DNA from: Dictyoglomota bacterium
GTDB lineage: Bacteria; Dictyoglomota; Dictyoglomia; Dictyoglomales; Dictyoglomaceae
Assembly: GCA_029776735.1 (NCBI GenBank)
Contig: JAKOUL010000091.1
Location: forward strand, 1-7,763
Direction of reading: 5' to 3'
DNA: 7,763 nt
The notes beneath the pieces were generated by a model. The model made no database searches. It saw only the letters and a program-made list of their open reading frames with translations, and was not told where the DNA came from. Of this stretch, positions 4,922-7,763 are shown in pieces (position 1 is the stretch's first letter; every line of letters starts with the position of its first letter). The position numbers and the translations under genes were made by a program.

Positions 4922-6031
4922 ATGAAGATTACTTACTTCCTTTTAGTTTTAGTTTTTCTTTTTTCTTTGACTTTTGCCCAGAGTTCTATGGTGGTATATA
5001 AGAATAATTTTGCAGTAATCTCTTTTACTAAGGAAGTATCTCTCAAAAAGGGCGTGAATTTTGTATCCCTTGATGAGATTCCTCAAAATGTTTCTCCTGA
5101 TTCCTTCTTTATTTTGCCTCTTAAAGAAGCAAAGATTGTTGAAATTCTTTATCCACCAAAAGGAATAATGATAGAATCTCCAGAAGATATGAAAGAGGAT
5201 CTTGTGATCTTTTATATACAACCAAGTATAAACTGGGCTGCTCAACATATGGTCTTTATAGATGGAGAAAAGGTGAGATTTAATACAAATATAAATATAA
5301 GGAATAGTTCTGGCATGAGTTTTCAAAGTGCAAAGATATCAGTACTTGCAGGAGAGGTGAATATTGAGAATGGGCTTCCTCGTATGGAGAAGGCAGTGGT
5401 TGCAGAGCAGGCTTTTAGCTTAGCGATACCTGCTCCTGAAAGTGTGGAAGGATATAAAATATATAATCTTCCTGGAGAGTGGAATATTTCCCAAGGAAGT
5501 ATTACCATTGTTCCTCTTTTAGATGCTTGGGTAAAAAATGCAGAGAAAAAATATATCTATGAAGTAGATTCTGGAAGTAAGAATGCAATTATAAAATGGA
5601 TTATAGCAAATACTAATGAGAATGGACTTGGTATACCTCTTCCTCAAGGATTATTAAAGATATTTACTCTTAATGGTGGTAAAGTGGTATTTATAGGAGA
5701 ATCTAATATTTCTGATATTCCTGAGAATGAAAAGATAGAGGTAGTACAAGGTAAAGATTTTGATCTTCTTGGAGAATCTAAGATCTTGGATAGGAAGGTA
5801 GAAAAGATAAAAGATTATACCTATGAAACAATTACTGCCCAGATAACTCTTACTAATAGGAAAGATGAAGATGTTACCATTGAAGTTTTAGACAATATTT
5901 ATGGTGATTTTCAGATCTTAAGCTCTACGCATCCTTATGAAAAGATAGATGAGGATACCATAAGATTTATAGTAAAGGTTAGTAAGAATAGTACTTATAA
6001 CATAACATATTCATACAAAGTGAAAAAGTAA
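4922..6031 (+). CDS. Secreted DUF4139 domain protein
   Basis: The 369-residue protein has a clear signal peptide: MKITYFLLVLVFLFSLTFA then QSS, with likely cleavage after A19. The rest is beta-rich and follows DUF4139. An opening pattern VVYKNNFAVIS with LKKGVNFVSLDEIPQNVSPDS (24-61) comes first. INWAAQHMVF (103-112) and NSSGMSFQSAKISVLAGEV (128-146) follow. The C-terminal half has GIPLPQGLLKIF (237-248), KDFDLLGESKI (278-288) and a final Ig-like strand set ending TYNITYSYKVK. There is no second membrane anchor and no lipobox, so it is exported or periplasmic. The coiled N-terminal DUF4140 region found in longer relatives is absent. The biochemical role of the family is not known to me. It has its own extended -10 promoter and strong SD and is followed after 39 bp by the polyferredoxin gene. 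Confidence 0.85.
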   Translation: MKITYFLLVLVFLFSLTFAQSSMVVYKNNFAVISFTKEVSLKKGVNFVSLDEIPQNVSPDSFFILPLKEAKIVEILYPPKGIMIESPEDMKEDLVIFYIQPSINWAAQHMVFIDGEKVRFNTNINIRNSSGMSFQSAKISVLAGEVNIENGLPRMEKAVVAEQAFSLAIPAPESVEGYKIYNLPGEWNISQGSITIVPLLDAWVKNAEKKYIYEVDSGSKNAIIKWIIANTNENGLGIPLPQGLLKIFTLNGGKVVFIGESNISDIPENEKIEVVQGKDFDLLGESKILDRKVEKIKDYTYETITAQITLTNRKDEDVTIEVLDNIYGDFQILSSTHPYEKIDEDTIRFIVKVSKNSTYNITYSYKVKK

Positions 6032-6057
6032 GAAGAATAAAGGCAGCATTTTTGTTA

Positions 6058-6063
6058 TATAAT
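6058..6063 (+). promoter_or_regulatory. Candidate -10 just before the polyferredoxin gene
   Basis: TATAAT at 6058-6063 ends 7 bp before ATG 6071, so a transcript from it would begin at or next to the A of the start codon. No recognisable -35 lies upstream (GAATAA at 6035-6040), and the next gene has no good SD. Readthrough from the DUF4139 gene is the alternative. Confidence 0.3.
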
Positions 6064-6070
6064 GTAGGTT

Positions 6071-6847
6071 ATGAAAGGAAGAAAGAGCCTGTGGAGGATT
6101 AGAACCTCTTGGCAAACTATAAGTTTTTTTATTGTAAATTCCTATTTCCTATCTCCCATAGGTAAATATATTCCTATTCCTGTATTTAATTGCTATTCTT
6201 GTCCATTAGCAAGTTTTGCATGTCCTATAGGTACTATGCAGCATTTTATTGTGCTTCATCAAATTCCATTTTTAACCATTGGGATTTTGGTGTTAGCAGG
6301 ACTTTTCTTAGGGAGATATTTCTGTGGATGGCTCTGTCCTTTTGGTTTTATTCAGGATCTTCTTTATAAGATTCCTACAAGGAAGGTACATATAGAAAAT
6401 AGGTTTGCAACTTTAATAAGATGGGGTGTTTTTATATCTATGGTAATATTTATTCCATATATAACCCTTGAACCATGGTTCTGTAAACTCTGTCCTGCAG
6501 GTACTTTGGAGGCTGGAATCCCTCAAGTTTTACTTAATCCTCCACTAAGGAATCTTATTGGGAGTCTATTTTGGATTAAAATTGCTCTTCTTATACTTTT
6601 TATCCTGTTAAGTATTATGATTTCAAGACCCTTTTGCAGGTTTATATGTCCTTTGGGAACAATTCTTTCCATCTTTAATAAAGTTTCCTATTATCATTTA
6701 GAGGTAAGCCCTAATTGTACAGAGTGCAGCCTTTGTAAGAAAGACTGTCCTGTGAATATAGAGGTTTATAAAGATCCAAATTCATCTCATTGTATAAGAT
6801 GCCATGAATGTTTCTCCTGTGGAAAAGTGAGATGGAAAATAGATTAG
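6071..6847 (+). CDS. Membrane polyferredoxin, NapH-like 4Fe-4S protein
   Basis: The 258-residue integral membrane protein has about four hydrophobic spans (near 16-30, 67-83, 113-133 and 165-185) and many cysteine-proline motifs. Two copies of a module are visible: C41-C44P with C85xxxC89P (FCGWLCPFG), and C138-C141P with C189xxxC193P (FCRFICPLG). The C-terminus is ferredoxin-like, with C216/C219/C222/C226P and C241/C244/C247/C250. The second set has CxxCxxCxxC ending in GK instead of CxxxCP, and the protein stops eight residues later. Members of this group pass electrons between membrane quinols or ferredoxins and redox partners; no partner enzyme is encoded nearby. ATG 6071 lacks a normal SD, with only AGG two to four bases upstream. 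It may be leaderless or depend on the DUF4139 transcript. The next gene starts 16 bp later. Confidence 0.85.
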   Translation: MKGRKSLWRIRTSWQTISFFIVNSYFLSPIGKYIPIPVFNCYSCPLASFACPIGTMQHFIVLHQIPFLTIGILVLAGLFLGRYFCGWLCPFGFIQDLLYKIPTRKVHIENRFATLIRWGVFISMVIFIPYITLEPWFCKLCPAGTLEAGIPQVLLNPPLRNLIGSLFWIKIALLILFILLSIMISRPFCRFICPLGTILSIFNKVSYYHLEVSPNCTECSLCKKDCPVNIEVYKDPNSSHCIRCHECFSCGKVRWKID

Positions 6848-6863
6848 AAGGGAAGGTGGTATA

Positions 6864-7763
6864 ATGCGTCTTTCTTTTTATGGAGCTGTAGAAGAGGTTA
6901 CAGGTTCTTGTTATCTTTTGGAGAATGAGAAAAAATATCTGATAGATTGTGGCTCTTTTCAAGGGAAGTCTGAAAAGGAAAATGAGGCACCATTTCTATT
7001 TAATCCTAATGAGATAGAGGCTGTTATTCTTACTCATGCTCATTTAGATCATTCGGGGAGGATTCCAAAGCTTGTTAAGGAAGGTTTTAAAGGAAAGATA
7101 TATGCTACTTTTTCTACCATTGAGCTTTGTGAGATTCTCTGGATGGATACGGTAAAGCTTATGAAAGAAGAAGTAGAAAGGGTAAATAGAAAGAATTTAA
7201 GATCTGGAAAACCTCTTACTGAACCTCTTTATACTGAAAAAGAAGTGGAAATGGCCATGAAACTTTTTGAGCCTGTGCCCTATGATGAGATCATAGAGCT
7301 TCCTGATCTAAAAGTAAGGTTTAGGGATGCTGGACATATTCTTGGAGCATCATCTTTAGAGGTATGGGGAGATGGCTTGAAGATTGTTTTTTCAGGAGAT
7401 ATAGGACAGGAAGATAATGTGATAGAAGGAGCTCCATCATATATTGAAAGTGCAAATTATGTGATTATAGAGTCTACTTATGGAGATAGGGCACATAAAA
7501 CCCTTGAGGAAACAAGAGCAGAATTTGAAAGCATAATAAATGAAGCTATAAATAGTGGAAGTAAGATTCTTATTCCCTCATTTGTGGTAGATAGGGCTCA
7601 AAGGGTAATATATGAAATTATGTTGCTTTCTTTTAAAAATCCTATTCTTTCAAAGACACCTGTATTTTTTGATAGTCCCATGGGTAAAAAGGTAACAGAG
7701 GTCTATGAAAAGCACAGTAATCTTCTTTCTGGTGAGATTCAGAGATTCCTTTTAGATGGTGTA
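6864..7763 (+). CDS. Beta-CASP metallo-beta-lactamase RNase-like protein, C-terminus outside window
   Basis: The first 300 codons run to the right edge without a stop. The metallo-beta-lactamase signature THAHLDHSG (57-65) gives zinc ligands H58, H60, D62 and H63. AGHILGASS (156-164) gives H158, and FSGDIG (176-181) gives D179. The beta-CASP insertion follows, with motif A ESTYGDR (203-209) and the segment LIPSFVVDRAQ (236-246). Proteins of this kind are RNA endo- or exonucleases, related to CPSF73-like enzymes and to RNase J; the C-terminal RNA-specificity motifs lie beyond the window. The compact length and ESTYGDR motif fit the CPSF-like group better than RNase J, but this is inference. 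ATG 6864 has GGTGG four bases upstream. It follows the polyferredoxin gene by 16 bp and is probably cotranscribed with it. There is no signal peptide, so it is cytoplasmic. Confidence 0.92.
   Translation, partial: MRLSFYGAVEEVTGSCYLLENEKKYLIDCGSFQGKSEKENEAPFLFNPNEIEAVILTHAHLDHSGRIPKLVKEGFKGKIYATFSTIELCEILWMDTVKLMKEEVERVNRKNLRSGKPLTEPLYTEKEVEMAMKLFEPVPYDEIIELPDLKVRFRDAGHILGASSLEVWGDGLKIVFSGDIGQEDNVIEGAPSYIESANYVIIESTYGDRAHKTLEETRAEFESIINEAINSGSKILIPSFVVDRAQRVIYEIMLLSFKNPILSKTPVFFDSPMGKKVTEVYEKHSNLLSGEIQRFLLDGV

Noticed and set aside
4949..5326. Minus-strand open frame of 125 codons
   Set aside because: It is opposite the DUF4139 gene, whose signal peptide, SD and family motifs are clear; the shadow has unusual composition and no SD.
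6711..6962. Minus-strand open frame of 83 codons
   Set aside because: It spans the end of the polyferredoxin gene and the start of the beta-CASP gene on the other strand and shows no recognisable domain.

Overview
The window looks like chromosomal DNA of a low-GC, thermophilic, anaerobic bacterium. The signs are a strong AT bias, heavy use of AGA/AGG for Arg and ATA for Ile, very strong and uniform Shine-Dalgarno (SD) sites (AAAGGAGGG), tight gene packing, a cytoplasmic family 1 glycosidase and a polyferredoxin. Dictyoglomus is my best guess from protein style; the sequence alone does not prove it. I see no tRNA, rRNA, CRISPR array, insertion sequence or integrase.

Layout, left to right. (1) A minus-strand tandem HD-domain phosphohydrolase gene runs off the left edge (1-731), driven by a near-consensus promoter at 756-784. 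(2) A 250-bp AT-rich divergent spacer carries stacked ATTCAA/TTGAAT palindromes. (3) A plus-strand pair encodes a small nitroreductase (996-1496) and an RluA-type pseudouridine synthase (1481-2179), with overlapping reading frames. (4) A minus-strand GH1 beta-glycosidase (2171-3460) is tail-to-tail with the synthase and overlaps it by 9 bp. (5) A minus-strand cassette of five tiny genes reads, in transcription order, DUF1659 (4813-4592), DUF2922 (4550-4320), a four-cysteine zinc-ribbon protein (4272-4042), an M15-type peptidase (4049-3714) and a 50-residue YvrJ-type membrane protein (3711-3559). (6) A plus-strand group follows: a secreted DUF4139 protein (4922-6031), a membrane polyferredoxin of the NapH type (6071-6847) and a beta-CASP metallo-beta-lactamase ribonuclease-like protein that runs off the right edge (6864-7763).

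The five-gene cassette is the part most likely to be an undescribed system. It joins three small families of unknown function to a zinc peptidase without a signal peptide and, 2 bp after it, a single-span membrane peptide. The last two genes resemble an endolysin plus holin-like pair. Two strong hairpins inside or just after the cassette carry their T-tracts on the plus strand, antisense to the genes, which is unusual. The remaining genes are ordinary housekeeping or metabolic genes, although the right-hand trio combines functions with no obvious link.
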